64,000 nucleotides of DNA. Source: Ochrobactrum sp. RH2CCR150 (GTDB taxonomy: Bacteria > Pseudomonadota > Alphaproteobacteria > Rhizobiales > Rhizobiaceae). The position numbers and the translations under genes were made by a program. Below are positions 7,953 through 15,915 of the stretch, in pieces. Position 1 is the stretch's first letter. Every line of letters begins with the position of its first letter. The stretch spans positions 124,001-188,000 of the forward strand of contig JACGXE010000002.1 of the NCBI GenBank assembly GCA_014138095.1. Reading direction: 5' to 3'. Below the pieces are notes generated by a model. That model did not search any database, had not been told where the DNA came from, and saw only the letters and a program-made list of their open reading frames with translations.

Positions 7953-8711
7953 TCATGCCGCATTTCTCCAGTCACCGAGAATGGCCTGCACCAGCGCCAT
8001 GGCCGCAACCGCAGCGGTATCCGCCCGCAAAATGCGGGGGCCGAGCGGAATGGCCGTTACGAAGGGCAAACGGCGCAGCAATTGCCGCTCTTCTTCCGAA
8101 AATCCGCCTTCCGGGCCGATCAGAAGCCCCATCGGCCAAGGCTTCGATTGGGGCTTCAAACCTTGCAGAATGCTCAACGGGTCGTCCGATTCGTGGCCTT
8201 CGTCGCAAAAGATCAGACGGCGAGACGGGTCCCACTGGTCGATGAAGCGGTCGAAACGCACCGCGTCGCGGCATTCTGGAATGGAGAGCACACCGCATTG
8301 TTCGGCAGCCTCGATGGCATTGGCCTTTATCTTGTCGGTGTTGAGCTTCGGCACCTGCGTGTGCTGGGTGACGACCGGCTGCAGAACGCCTGCGCCCATC
8401 TCAACGGCTTTTTGCACCATATAGTCGAGGCGGCCCTGTTTCAGCGGCGCGAAACAATAGACGAGATCGCTTGGCGCTGGCTGCGGGCGCGTCTCCTCAA
8501 CAGGTACGAGCAGAACACGCTTCTTGCCTTCCGGCTTCAGCCGGGCTTTCCACTCACCGTCGCGCCCGTTGAAAGCGAGAACTTCATCGCCTTCTTTCAG
8601 GCGCAGCACGTGAGTGAGATAATGCGCAGCCTGCGGCGCAGCCTCGACCGGTGTTTCCGGGGCGAGGTCATCCTCGATATAAAGTCGTTGCATTCTGTAA
8701 TTGGCGCGCAT
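7953..8711 (-). CDS. rsmE: 16S rRNA m3U1498 methyltransferase RsmE
   Basis: RsmE methylates N3 of U1498 in 16S rRNA using S-adenosylmethionine. An N-terminal PUA-like part ([20 protein letters not shown]) precedes a SPOUT domain ending with the knotted cofactor loop [13 protein letters not shown] and [11 protein letters not shown]. Length is 252 residues, normal for the family. The first ATG ([14 protein letters not shown]) is kept, and ATG 8693 is an alternative. It is divergent from the MarR/efflux cluster and upstream of gshA. Confidence 0.95.
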   Translation of the reverse strand: MRANYRMQRLYIEDDLAPETPVEAAPQAAHYLTHVLRLKEGDEVLAFNGRDGEWKARLKPEGKKRVLLVPVEETRPQPAPSDLVYCFAPLKQGRLDYMVQKAVEMGAGVLQPVVTQHTQVPKLNTDKIKANAIEAAEQCGVLSIPECRDAVRFDRFIDQWDPSRRLIFCDEGHESDDPLSILQGLKPQSKPWPMGLLIGPEGGFSEEERQLLRRLPFVTAIPLGPRILRADTAAVAAMALVQAILGDWRNAA

Positions 8712-8846
8712 GTTCGCATCGATGGCAGAGGGAAAGCCCGCCGGTCAAGCGCTTTGTGTGACCGTTCTGCCAGCTTGCGGATCGAAAACCGCTCTCACTT
8801 GAAGAAAAGCTTACACAAACAATTGATGGGAAATGTCTGGTGGTTG

Positions 8847-8860
8847 AATCTAATTAGATT
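8847..8860. promoter_or_regulatory. perfect palindrome upstream of marR
   Basis: AATCTAATTAGATT is a perfect 14-base palindrome 46 bases before the MarR start codon. MarR dimers bind such sites and often repress their own operon, so this is a good operator candidate. Confidence 0.55.
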
Positions 8861-8906
8861 GTATCCATATAGGTATGAAGCTATCTATTTGAATGGAATT
8901 GAAGTG

Positions 8907-9338
8907 ATGAAACAAGCTTGGGTCGAATTCGCGCCGCTTCTTGCAAGCACTGCCAGAGGATGGCGGAAAGCCTTTGATGCGGCAATGGCGGAGCATGGTC
9001 TTTCCGATGCGAAAGCCGTTCCGCTGATGACCCTCTTGCGGCATGGCGATCTGATCCCCCAGGGGGTGCTGGCCGAACGGGTTGGCATCGAGGGGGCTAC
9101 GATTGTTCGTGTTGTCGATGAGCTGGAGAAGGATGGCCTGATCCTGCGCGTCGCCGACGATGCCGATCGTCGCGTCAAACTCATCCAGTTGACAGAAGAA
9201 GGCCGCACCGTCGCCACCAAGGTGGAAAAATCTGCGGCACGTCTTCGGACGCAGTTCTTAAGCGATTTCGACGCCGAACAGGTCGATGTCGCCATGGAAG
9301 TTTTGCGCAAGCTGAACGAGAAGTTCCTCAACCTTTAA
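8907..9338 (+). CDS. MarR-family transcriptional regulator
   Basis: The 143-residue protein has the winged-helix MarR core: GVLAERVGIEGATIVRVVDE as the recognition region and the wing ADDADRRVKLIQLTEEGR, flanked by dimerisation helices. The open frame extends far upstream (8082), but that part is antisense to rsmE. ATG 8907 gives the normal family length and has purine-rich GGAATTGAAG upstream. It starts 22 bases before a FUSC-type exporter gene and very probably represses that cluster until an aromatic or other toxic ligand binds. The ligand is unknown. Confidence 0.9.
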   Translation: MKQAWVEFAPLLASTARGWRKAFDAAMAEHGLSDAKAVPLMTLLRHGDLIPQGVLAERVGIEGATIVRVVDELEKDGLILRVADDADRRVKLIQLTEEGRTVATKVEKSAARLRTQFLSDFDAEQVDVAMEVLRKLNEKFLNL

Positions 9339-9360
9339 ACAAACGCTGCCTTCGAAAACC

Positions 9361-11469
9361 ATGACCAAGCTTGCCGAAACAACACCGAAATTCTGGGATG
9401 TCGTCTTTTCGTTAAAGACGTTCGCCGCCGGTATGCTTGCCCTGTGGATTGCGCTGATGGCCAATCTGCCGAACCCGTACTGGTCGATTGCCGCCGTTTA
9501 CATCGTCGCGCATCCGCTTTCGGGGGCCACCACATCCAAGGGTCTCTACCGTCTGATCGGCACGATTATCGGCGGCGCGGTGACGATCCTTTTCGTGCCG
9601 CATCTGATCAATTCGCCGGAGATCCTGACCGTCGCCATCGGCCTGTGGATGGGCGTCTGTCTGGCGATTAGCCTGCTTGACGGCACGCCGCGCAGCTATC
9701 TGTTCATGCTCGCCGGTTACACCGTGGCGATTGCAAGTTTTGCCGTGGTTTCCGTTCCTGAAACCACCTTTGATTATGCGCTTGGTCGCGTCGAGGAAAT
9801 TGCCATTGGCATTATCTGTGCGGCAGTGGTCAACCGCCTCGTCTTTCCACGCCACAGCGGGCCGGTTCTGGTCGGTCGTATCGACAACTGGCTGCGTGAA
9901 GGTTCACGGCTGGCCGTCGCCACCATGCGCGGCGAGGGCGCCAGCCCGCAATTCCTTCGCGACCGTCAGCGTCTGGCCGCCGATGCGCTGGAACTGCGCA
10001 ACCTGACTACCCATGTGGCCTATGACACCTCGTCCATTCGCGGCGTCGGAACCATGCTGCATGTGCTGCAGCAACGCATGGTGGCCGTGCTGCCGATCAT
10101 TTCCAGCTTGCATGATGTCATCGTGCTGAAGCCCGGTGAGGGTGAAAAGCCATGGCACCCCGCAGTTCAGAAGCTTCTCGACGAAGCCTGTGACTGGCTC
10201 GAAAGCGGCGAAAACCTGAGCGACGAGCGTCGCGCGGTTTTGTTGAAGCTGATCGATGAGATCGAGCGTCATGGCAAGGATGCCTCGAGCTGGGGCGAGC
10301 TTTTGCCGTTCAATGTGGCAGCGCGTGTGCGCGATCTGGTCCAGATATGGAGCGATTGTATCACGCTGCGTCAGGATATCGTGTCCGGTGCGAAGCGCGG
10401 TCATGCGCTGCGCTGGCGTCGTTACGATGCCCATCTCAAGGGACGTCCGGCGCACCGCGATTATGGCATGGCGTTTCTGTCGGGCTTCTCGGCCTTTCTC
10501 GCAACTGGCGTGGCAACCGCTTTCTGGATCGCCACAGGCTGGTCGCAGGGCAGTGCGGCCGCGATGATGGCAGGCATCTTCTGCTGTATCTTCGCGACGA
10601 TGGACGATCCCGTACCGGTGATGCGCAAGTTTAACTGGCTGCTGCTCATCGTGATTCTGGCCGCTTTCGTCTTCGAATTTGCGCTACTGCCGCTGGTGGA
10701 CGGCTTCTTCCCGCTGGCGCTGGTGCTGGGTCTCTTTCTTGTGCCCGCCGGTGTGCTTCTGGCAATTCCATCGCAGTTTCTGCTGGGCATGGTGCTCTGT
10801 GTAAACCTGCCGAACATGCTCATGCTGCAAAGCCACGCCACGTCGGATTTCGTGACGTTCGCGAATGCCAATCTGGCGACTGTTATCGGTATCGTCATCG
10901 CTGCGGTGGTCACATCTATCGTGCGCTCGGTCGGTGCTGAATGGAGCGTGCGTCGTCTGGTCAAGGCTGGCTGGCGCGACATCGTCGCGGCAACCGAGCG
11001 CGGTCCGAGCCGTCATCGCCGGCAGCATATGAACCGCCTGTTGCTGCGCATGATCGACCGCATCGGCATGATGACGCCGCGTCTGGCGCTGATTCCGTCG
11101 GCGGATGTCGCCAAGGTCGATCTGCTGCGCGACCTGCGCAACGGGATGAACACCATCGACCTGCAGCAATATCGCGCCAAACTGGCCGAGCCTTGCCGCG
11201 ATGCGGTGGATGCGGTGCTGGACGGTGTTGGCGTGCATTATCGGGCTCTGTCCAAGCATGGACCGGACGGTCAGTCGCGCAAGAATACCGATGAACAACT
11301 GCTTGCCTCCATCGACAAGGCGATAGCGGCGATCATCGAAAGCGGTTCGCCCGCTGTTGCCCGCCGTCCGCGGCTTGCACTGGTGGCGCTGCGTTTCAAC
11401 CTGTTTCCCAAGGCGCCGCCATTCGCTTTGCCACCGCGCCCGCAATTAGAGCTGCCGCAAGCTGCCTGA
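9361..11469 (+). CDS. FUSC-family (AaeB-like) inner-membrane efflux protein
   Basis: The 702-residue protein has two hydrophobic bundles, at about residues 20-165 and 365-520, each followed by a soluble helical part: the duplicated layout of fusaric acid resistance/AaeB transporters. These export aromatic acids with a periplasmic adaptor. The next two genes are a DUF1656 protein (AaeX-like) and a HlyD-type adaptor, which supports the assignment. Together with the upstream marR the set looks like one inducible operon. Substrate cannot be read from sequence. Confidence 0.9.
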   Translation: MTKLAETTPKFWDVVFSLKTFAAGMLALWIALMANLPNPYWSIAAVYIVAHPLSGATTSKGLYRLIGTIIGGAVTILFVPHLINSPEILTVAIGLWMGVCLAISLLDGTPRSYLFMLAGYTVAIASFAVVSVPETTFDYALGRVEEIAIGIICAAVVNRLVFPRHSGPVLVGRIDNWLREGSRLAVATMRGEGASPQFLRDRQRLAADALELRNLTTHVAYDTSSIRGVGTMLHVLQQRMVAVLPIISSLHDVIVLKPGEGEKPWHPAVQKLLDEACDWLESGENLSDERRAVLLKLIDEIERHGKDASSWGELLPFNVAARVRDLVQIWSDCITLRQDIVSGAKRGHALRWRRYDAHLKGRPAHRDYGMAFLSGFSAFLATGVATAFWIATGWSQGSAAAMMAGIFCCIFATMDDPVPVMRKFNWLLLIVILAAFVFEFALLPLVDGFFPLALVLGLFLVPAGVLLAIPSQFLLGMVLCVNLPNMLMLQSHATSDFVTFANANLATVIGIVIAAVVTSIVRSVGAEWSVRRLVKAGWRDIVAATERGPSRHRRQHMNRLLLRMIDRIGMMTPRLALIPSADVAKVDLLRDLRNGMNTIDLQQYRAKLAEPCRDAVDAVLDGVGVHYRALSKHGPDGQSRKNTDEQLLASIDKAIAAIIESGSPAVARRPRLALVALRFNLFPKAPPFALPPRPQLELPQAA

Positions 11470-11519
11470 CATACAGCCGCGGGAAGAACAGCCCCGTGAA
11501 GACCTGAATGTGAACGATC

Positions 11520-11726
11520 ATGAGACCTGAACTCGATATATACGGGATTTATATCCCCACCCTGGGCGTGCTGGCGCTTGGCGCCTATGTCCTCAATACG
11601 ATCATGCAGCGTCTGTTGGCGCGCGTGCGTTTCTACCGTTTTGTGTGGCACCGGCCTTTGTTCGATGCCGCCATGTATTTCTGCATTCTTGGCGCTGCCG
11701 CCATTATCTTGAACGGAATAGACTGA
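11520..11726 (+). CDS. DUF1656 (AaeX-like) small membrane protein
   Basis: This 68-residue protein has two hydrophobic segments (YIPTLGVLALGAYVL and AMYFCILGAAAIIL) with RFYRFVWHRPLFD between them, the DUF1656 signature. Such proteins sit between FUSC exporter and HlyD adaptor genes and are thought to be accessory membrane components. Its stop overlaps the adaptor start (TGATG), so translation is coupled. Confidence 0.9.
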   Translation: MRPELDIYGIYIPTLGVLALGAYVLNTIMQRLLARVRFYRFVWHRPLFDAAMYFCILGAAAIILNGID

Positions 11727-12592
11727 TGAAAAAGCTCTTCGCACATACTGGCCGGGTTTTTCTCACCCTCGTCATGGTCACAATGGCGGGTCTGCTTGGC
11801 TGGCATCTCTGGGATTATTACATGAATGCGCCGTGGACACGCGACGGCAAGATTCTTGCCGATGTGGTGCGCGTTGCGCCTGACGTTTCGGGTCTGGTGA
11901 GCGAGGTTCTGGTTCGCGACAATGAGAACGTCAAAAAGGGCGATGTGATTTTCCGCATCGATCAGGCGCGCTACAAGCTGGCGCTGCAGACGGCGGAAGC
12001 CAAGGTTGACAGCAGCAAGGCCGCGCTCGACATGGCCGATCGCGATCTCGTCCGTTATCGCCAGCTTAACGACACGACTGTGACCCGCCAGAAGCTGGAA
12101 CAGGTCGAAACCACAGCCATGCAGGCCGAGGCGGCTTACCGTCAGGCCGGTCTGGACCGTGATCTGGCCGCGCTCAATATGGAGCGGTCTTCGGTCAAGG
12201 CGACGGTCAACGGCGTCATCACCAACTTCTCGCTTCAGCCGGGCGACTATGTCACCGCAGGTTCTGCCGTGACCGCGCTGGTGGACACGGATTCCTATTA
12301 TGTCTCGGGCTATTTCGAGGAAAACAAGCTTGAGCGTATCAAGATCGGCGATCCGGTTCTGGTTGATGTCATGGGCAGCAAGGTGCAGCTCAAGGGCAAG
12401 GTGGAAGGCATTGCCGGTGGCATTGAGGATCGTGAACGCACTGCGACCACAAGCCTGCTCGCCAATGTCACGCCGACTTTCAACTGGGTGCGTCTTGCGC
12501 AGCGCGTGCCGGTCCGGGTGAAACTGGAGGAGGTGCCGGAAGGTGTGCACCTCGTGGCGGGCCGAACGGTCAGCGTGTCGGTCGTCGAATAA
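11726..12592 (+). CDS. HlyD/EmrA-type membrane fusion protein
   Basis: This is the periplasmic adaptor linking the FUSC protein to the outer membrane. The 288-residue chain has one N-terminal membrane anchor (residues 9-28), then the typical YYMNAPWTRDGKI turn, a biotinyl-lipoyl-like half (VAPDVSGLVSEVLVRDNENV), a short coiled coil around residues 85-150 and a beta-barrel part with VDTDSYYVSGYFEENKL. ATG 11726 overlaps the DUF1656 stop. A strong terminator follows at 12610, closing the operon. Confidence 0.92.
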   Translation: MKKLFAHTGRVFLTLVMVTMAGLLGWHLWDYYMNAPWTRDGKILADVVRVAPDVSGLVSEVLVRDNENVKKGDVIFRIDQARYKLALQTAEAKVDSSKAALDMADRDLVRYRQLNDTTVTRQKLEQVETTAMQAEAAYRQAGLDRDLAALNMERSSVKATVNGVITNFSLQPGDYVTAGSAVTALVDTDSYYVSGYFEENKLERIKIGDPVLVDVMGSKVQLKGKVEGIAGGIEDRERTATTSLLANVTPTFNWVRLAQRVPVRVKLEEVPEGVHLVAGRTVSVSVVE

Positions 12593-12609
12593 TCGGCATC
12601 CAACTGATT

Positions 12610-12636
12610 AAAGGCCCGGCTGTTGTCCGGGCCTTT
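12610..12636 (+). terminator. rho-independent terminator of the efflux operon
   Basis: AAAGGCCCGG (12610-12619) pairs with CCGGGCCTTT (12627-12636), ending in a T run. It lies 18 bases after the adaptor stop. Confidence 0.9.
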
Positions 12637-12676
12637 TTCGTGTTAGCCAATGGAAACGAGATTTATGGGGTGGTCT

Positions 12677-13375
12677 ATGCGCGTATTGGTCGTCCAGAAT
12701 TATGACGGTGCGGGGCTGGGGCAGATTGAGCCTGTCCTCACGCAAGCCGGTTATTCGATTGATTTGCGCCACCCCTATAATGGCGATGCGCTGCCCGCCG
12801 ATGCCAGCGGACATAACGCGCTGATCGTTCTGGGCGGCGAGCAGAATGCGCTGGCTGACGCCGAATTTGCCTATTTCCCGCATCTGCTCGATCTCATCCG
12901 TGGTTTTGGCGACAAGGACAAGGCCGTGCTCGGCATTTGCCTCGGCAGCCAACTTGTGGCGCGCGCCTATGGCGGCGAAAATATTCTCGATCGTCCAATG
13001 GAGTTCGGCTGGCAGGAAGTGCGCCTGACCGATGAAGGGCAGCGCGATCCGGTTCTGTCGACGGCGGGCAATGCATTTCCGATCTTCCACTGGCACCGCG
13101 ATACATTCACCCTTCCTGAAGGGGCGGTGCATATGGCGTCGAGCGACATGACGCAGAATCAGGCCTACCGGATTGGCCGGGCAGTCTATGGCACCCAGTT
13201 CCATTTCGAGGCCGATACCGGGCTGGTCAAACAGTGGAATGCCCAACTCGCCCACGAAATCGAAGACTTCGCGCCGGGCTGGGACAAGGCCTTTCCGCAA
13301 CTGGCCGAGGGCGTCGGTCGTTCTTCCGACAAGGCGGGTGCCGCGCTGGCCAAAGCCTGGATCGGCCGAATCTAG
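12677..13375 (+). CDS. class I glutamine amidotransferase-like protein
   Basis: The 232-residue protein has the GMP-synthase-type amidotransferase fold. The nucleophile cysteine is in LGICLGSQL (about residue 86) and the catalytic histidine in GTQFHFEAD (about 177), with the glutamate in the same segment, so the triad looks intact. It stands alone without a synthetase domain, as in the broad family with peptide or glutamyl-amide hydrolase members. ATG 12677 follows GGGGTGG and gives MRVLVVQNYDG. An upstream in-frame start at 12650 overlaps the previous terminator region. The substrate is unknown. Confidence 0.85.
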   Translation: MRVLVVQNYDGAGLGQIEPVLTQAGYSIDLRHPYNGDALPADASGHNALIVLGGEQNALADAEFAYFPHLLDLIRGFGDKDKAVLGICLGSQLVARAYGGENILDRPMEFGWQEVRLTDEGQRDPVLSTAGNAFPIFHWHRDTFTLPEGAVHMASSDMTQNQAYRIGRAVYGTQFHFEADTGLVKQWNAQLAHEIEDFAPGWDKAFPQLAEGVGRSSDKAGAALAKAWIGRI

Positions 13376-13393
13376 AGCGGGCAAAACCGCTCT
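13374..13393 (+). terminator. hairpin at the end of the amidotransferase gene
   Basis: AGAGCGG (13374-13380) pairs with CCGCTCT (13387-13393), starting at the stop codon. There is no long U run, so termination is uncertain. Confidence 0.4.
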
Positions 13394-13541
13394 TGCGATT
13401 CCCGGTCGCCCACACGATGAGGAAGACTTTCGGTGCTTCCGCTACAAGCTTGTAAACCCAACATTAACCTTAAGGATAAGCTTCGCGTTGCTGCTTTGCC
13501 ACATCCTGTCAGCAATGCGTGGATTTGTGAAAAAAGCGCGG

Positions 13542-13594
13542 TGAACGACGCCGTCGTTCAGTTGCGGGTAACTTTTATCGGGTGTAACTGAACG
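13542..13594 (+). promoter_or_regulatory. overlapping alternative hairpins
   Basis: TGAACGACG (13542-13550) and CGTCGTTCA (13552-13560) form a near-perfect 19-base palindrome. The overlapping CGTTCAGTT (13555-13563) can instead pair with AACTGAACG (13586-13594). The two folds exclude each other, as in attenuators. They lie in a 324-base gap upstream of a 45-codon ORF. The palindrome could equally be a protein-binding site. Confidence 0.4.
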
Positions 13595-13699
13595 CCGTCT
13601 CCCGGGCAATGATCGGTCGGGCAGGGCTTCACGCCATGCTCGTAACGGCGGCTCGTTTTATCGAATTTCATCCGGCAACCGTCGAGAGAGTTTCCGAAT

Positions 13700-13837
13700 A
13701 TGACCGCCAAGCATGCCGCCCTTCTTACCGTCCTGATGGTCTCCGCGATCGTGTTCATGGCAGTCGGCATCTTTACCGTCGATGCCGGTAACACCATAGT
13801 TTCGAGCGACGGTTACGGAATTTCCAGCGCTCACTAA
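13700..13837 (+). CDS. candidate 45-residue single-pass membrane protein
   Basis: ATG 13700 opens MTAKHAALLTVLMVSAIVFM, one clear membrane segment (about residues 7-26), followed by a short polar tail ending GYGISSAH. A GAGAG lies 9 bases upstream. The hydrophobic core and codon pattern look protein-like. No family is recognised. It converges on the phosphatase gene, with only 6 bases between their stop codons. Confidence 0.5.
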   Translation: MTAKHAALLTVLMVSAIVFMAVGIFTVDAGNTIVSSDGYGISSAH

Positions 13838-13843
13838 TTTTGG

Positions 13844-14578
13844 TTATCGCGCTTCGATGAAGCGCTTTTCCACACCGTCGATTGCGATTGCCGAGAGCAG
13901 ACCGCTCTTCCAGGCATAGGTGTCGAGATTGACCCGGTTGGGTTGAACATCGACTGCACCTTGCGGCGTGTGCCCATGGATGATCACCTTTGCGAGGGGA
14001 TCGGTCCATTTCAAAAACAGCGTCCGTATCCAGATGAGATCGTCAGGGTCCTGCTCTTCGAGCGGCAGGGCCGGATCGACGCCTGCGTGGCAGAAAAAGA
14101 AATCCCCAAACGAGAGCCAGCGCGGCATCGCGCGTATGAAATCGATATGCGCTTGCGGTACGGCTTTCACCAGCGCTTCGTGGCTGCGTCGGGCTTTATC
14201 CGTATCGGAAAAATCCAGTTCCACACCGTAGGAGCGTCCGGTTTCCACGCCGCCATGCAAGGCGAAGATGCCTGCCGTGTCGCCGGTGGCGAGGTAATTG
14301 AGAAAGCCGTCGTCGTGATTGCCGAGCAGCGACAGGATGCGCGGATCATGCGCGGCTGCATCAATGAGAAAGTCGAGCACTTCCTTCGATTGCGGCCCCC
14401 GATCAATATAATCGCCAAGATGGATGATACGCCAGTCGTGAACGGGGCGATGATCGAGATCGGCGCGGATCAATCCATGCATGTCCTGCAAGAGATCGAA
14501 GCGGCCATGCACATCGCCGATGGCGTAAAGGCGGATGTTCTGCGGGCCGCACGCATCCTTGAAAATCACACCGGTCAT
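13844..14578 (-). CDS. PPP-family metallophosphoesterase
   Basis: The metal-binding motifs are in order: YAIGDVHGRFD, HLGDYIDRGPQ, SLLGNHDDGF, then FCHAGVDP and IIHGHTP. The 244-residue chain therefore has a complete di-metal site like bacterial serine/threonine phosphatases and ApaH-related enzymes. The substrate (phosphoprotein, dinucleotide or other) cannot be told. Its ATG overlaps the stop of the upstream GntR gene (ATGA at 14575-14578), so the two are translationally coupled. Confidence 0.9.
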   Translation of the reverse strand: MTGVIFKDACGPQNIRLYAIGDVHGRFDLLQDMHGLIRADLDHRPVHDWRIIHLGDYIDRGPQSKEVLDFLIDAAAHDPRILSLLGNHDDGFLNYLATGDTAGIFALHGGVETGRSYGVELDFSDTDKARRSHEALVKAVPQAHIDFIRAMPRWLSFGDFFFCHAGVDPALPLEEQDPDDLIWIRTLFLKWTDPLAKVIIHGHTPQGAVDVQPNRVNLDTYAWKSGLLSAIAIDGVEKRFIEAR

Positions 14579-15384
14579 TCGCCTTCGTCCTTCACTTCCT
14601 TCACCGCATTGGTGCCCGCACGCTGGCGGAAGCGCAGCTGCGAGACGCGCTCACGCTCTTCGTTCAGCTCGCGGTCGTGCGTTGCCTGCTCGACGAAGCG
14701 GATATGTTTTTGCACCGCTTCGCGGGCCGCTTGCGGGTTGCCAGCCATCACCGCATCATAGATAGCGCGATGCTGCGAGAGGAACATGTCAGCGACGCCG
14801 GGATAGCTGTAGATCAGACTACGGTTATAAAACACGCCATCCTTCAAAAGCTGGTAGCAGGAGCGCAAAGTGTGCAGCAGCACGATATTATGCGCCGCTT
14901 CGCCAACCGCATTGTGCAGCTCGACATCAAGGCGTGCTTCGGTGTCGAAATCGCTTGCGCCATGCGCGGTTTCCATCGCTTTCATGATTTCCGTCAGCAG
15001 TGCCTTGTCGGCGGGCGTCGCCCGAAGCGCTGCGTATTCAGCGGCGATGCTTTCGATTTCGCGGCGATATTCCAGATAATCGGCGGTCGCCTTGCGATGA
15101 TCGGCAAAAAGCTTGACCACGGGCGCGCTGAAGACCTGTCCGATCACATCGGCCACGAATGTTCCACCGCCGTGGCGTGAAGTCAAAAGGCCCGCCGTTT
15201 CAAGGCGCTTGAGGGCATCGCGCAGGATGGGCCGGGAAATGTCGAACTGGCGCGCCAGCTCGCGTTCGCCGGGCAGACGGTCGCCGCCGCGCAGAACGCC
15301 TTCCAGAATGAGCGTCTCGATCTGGTATACGACATCGTCCGCTGTGCGGCTCGTCTGTATGCGGGAAAAAATCGTTTCGGACAT
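14575..15384 (-). CDS. GntR-family (FadR/FCD) transcriptional regulator
   Basis: The N-terminal winged helix covers residues 10-75 (GGDRLPGERELARQFDISRP and TSRHGGGTFVADVIG). The C-terminal helical FCD ligand domain has the histidine-containing AEARLDVELHNAVGEAAHN-like metal segment and SQHRAIYDAVMAGN. Length is 269 residues from ATG 15384 (MSETIFSRIQTSR). The frame continues upstream to 15582 but crosses a terminator. FCD regulators usually sense small organic acids such as lactate, pyruvate or glycolate, and glcDEF lies 1.8 kb away, so a link is possible but unproven. Confidence 0.9.
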   Translation of the reverse strand: MSETIFSRIQTSRTADDVVYQIETLILEGVLRGGDRLPGERELARQFDISRPILRDALKRLETAGLLTSRHGGGTFVADVIGQVFSAPVVKLFADHRKATADYLEYRREIESIAAEYAALRATPADKALLTEIMKAMETAHGASDFDTEARLDVELHNAVGEAAHNIVLLHTLRSCYQLLKDGVFYNRSLIYSYPGVADMFLSQHRAIYDAVMAGNPQAAREAVQKHIRFVEQATHDRELNEERERVSQLRFRQRAGTNAVKEVKDEGE

Positions 15385-15459
15385 GCCGTTCAAGCCCTTT
15401 GCGTATCGGCGGCAAGGTAGCCGCAAGGGACGGACCCGGCAACGGAATATATTGAAAAT

Positions 15460-15489
15460 AAAGCCCGACTGGTGATCCAGCCGGGCTTT
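15460..15489 (-). terminator. rho-independent terminator of the 95-residue gene
   Basis: AAAGCCCGACTGG (15460-15472) pairs with CCAGCCGGGCTTT (15477-15489) with one G-U pair. On the minus strand it is followed by ATTTTC. Confidence 0.85.
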
Positions 15490-15512
15490 CTGATGGTTGG
15501 AAGAAGGATGTT

Positions 15513-15800
15513 TTAAGCCTTTTTGCGCTTGCGCGTCGAAACAAGCACGAACAGACCGGCGACAATGCCATACATCGCCCATTTGAAGGGCAGCGCGTCA
15601 GCCGTTTCGCTGCGGATCGGCAGCACGGTTACAGTGCCCGGACGGCTTTCGAAGCCGGTCTTGCCTTCAGACTTCGCCTGCTCGATCTGCTGCGGTGACA
15701 CGACCCATTCCGCACCGCGGGACTTGTCGTAGAACATGAAGCCGCAACCGACGACAACGGCAACGATGATGGCGAGAATAAAACGGATCGGAGTGTTCAT
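15513..15800 (-). CDS. small two-pass membrane protein
   Basis: The 95-residue protein has a first membrane segment at residues 7-23 (ILAIIVAVVVGCGFMFY) and a second at about 73-88 (WAMYGIVAGLFVLVS), then a basic tail RKRKKA. The loop between is about 50 residues and mostly polar. The inside-positive tail suggests both ends are cytoplasmic. No known domain is recognised. It forms a single-gene unit with its own terminator. Confidence 0.75.
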   Translation of the reverse strand: MNTPIRFILAIIVAVVVGCGFMFYDKSRGAEWVVSPQQIEQAKSEGKTGFESRPGTVTVLPIRSETADALPFKWAMYGIVAGLFVLVSTRKRKKA

Positions 15801-15915
15801 TATCTTTCCTCAGGCTCGGAACAAAGCGACAGGTATTATGGGAGGAGATACCGTGCCGCATGTATATGCGCGTTTTCTAATGCGTGCGTTACATAGCCAG
15901 CGAAAGACTTGATGT

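Noticed and set aside
8082..8906. Long N-terminal extension of the MarR frame
   Set aside because: It runs antisense through rsmE and has no family resemblance; the MarR fold begins at 8907.
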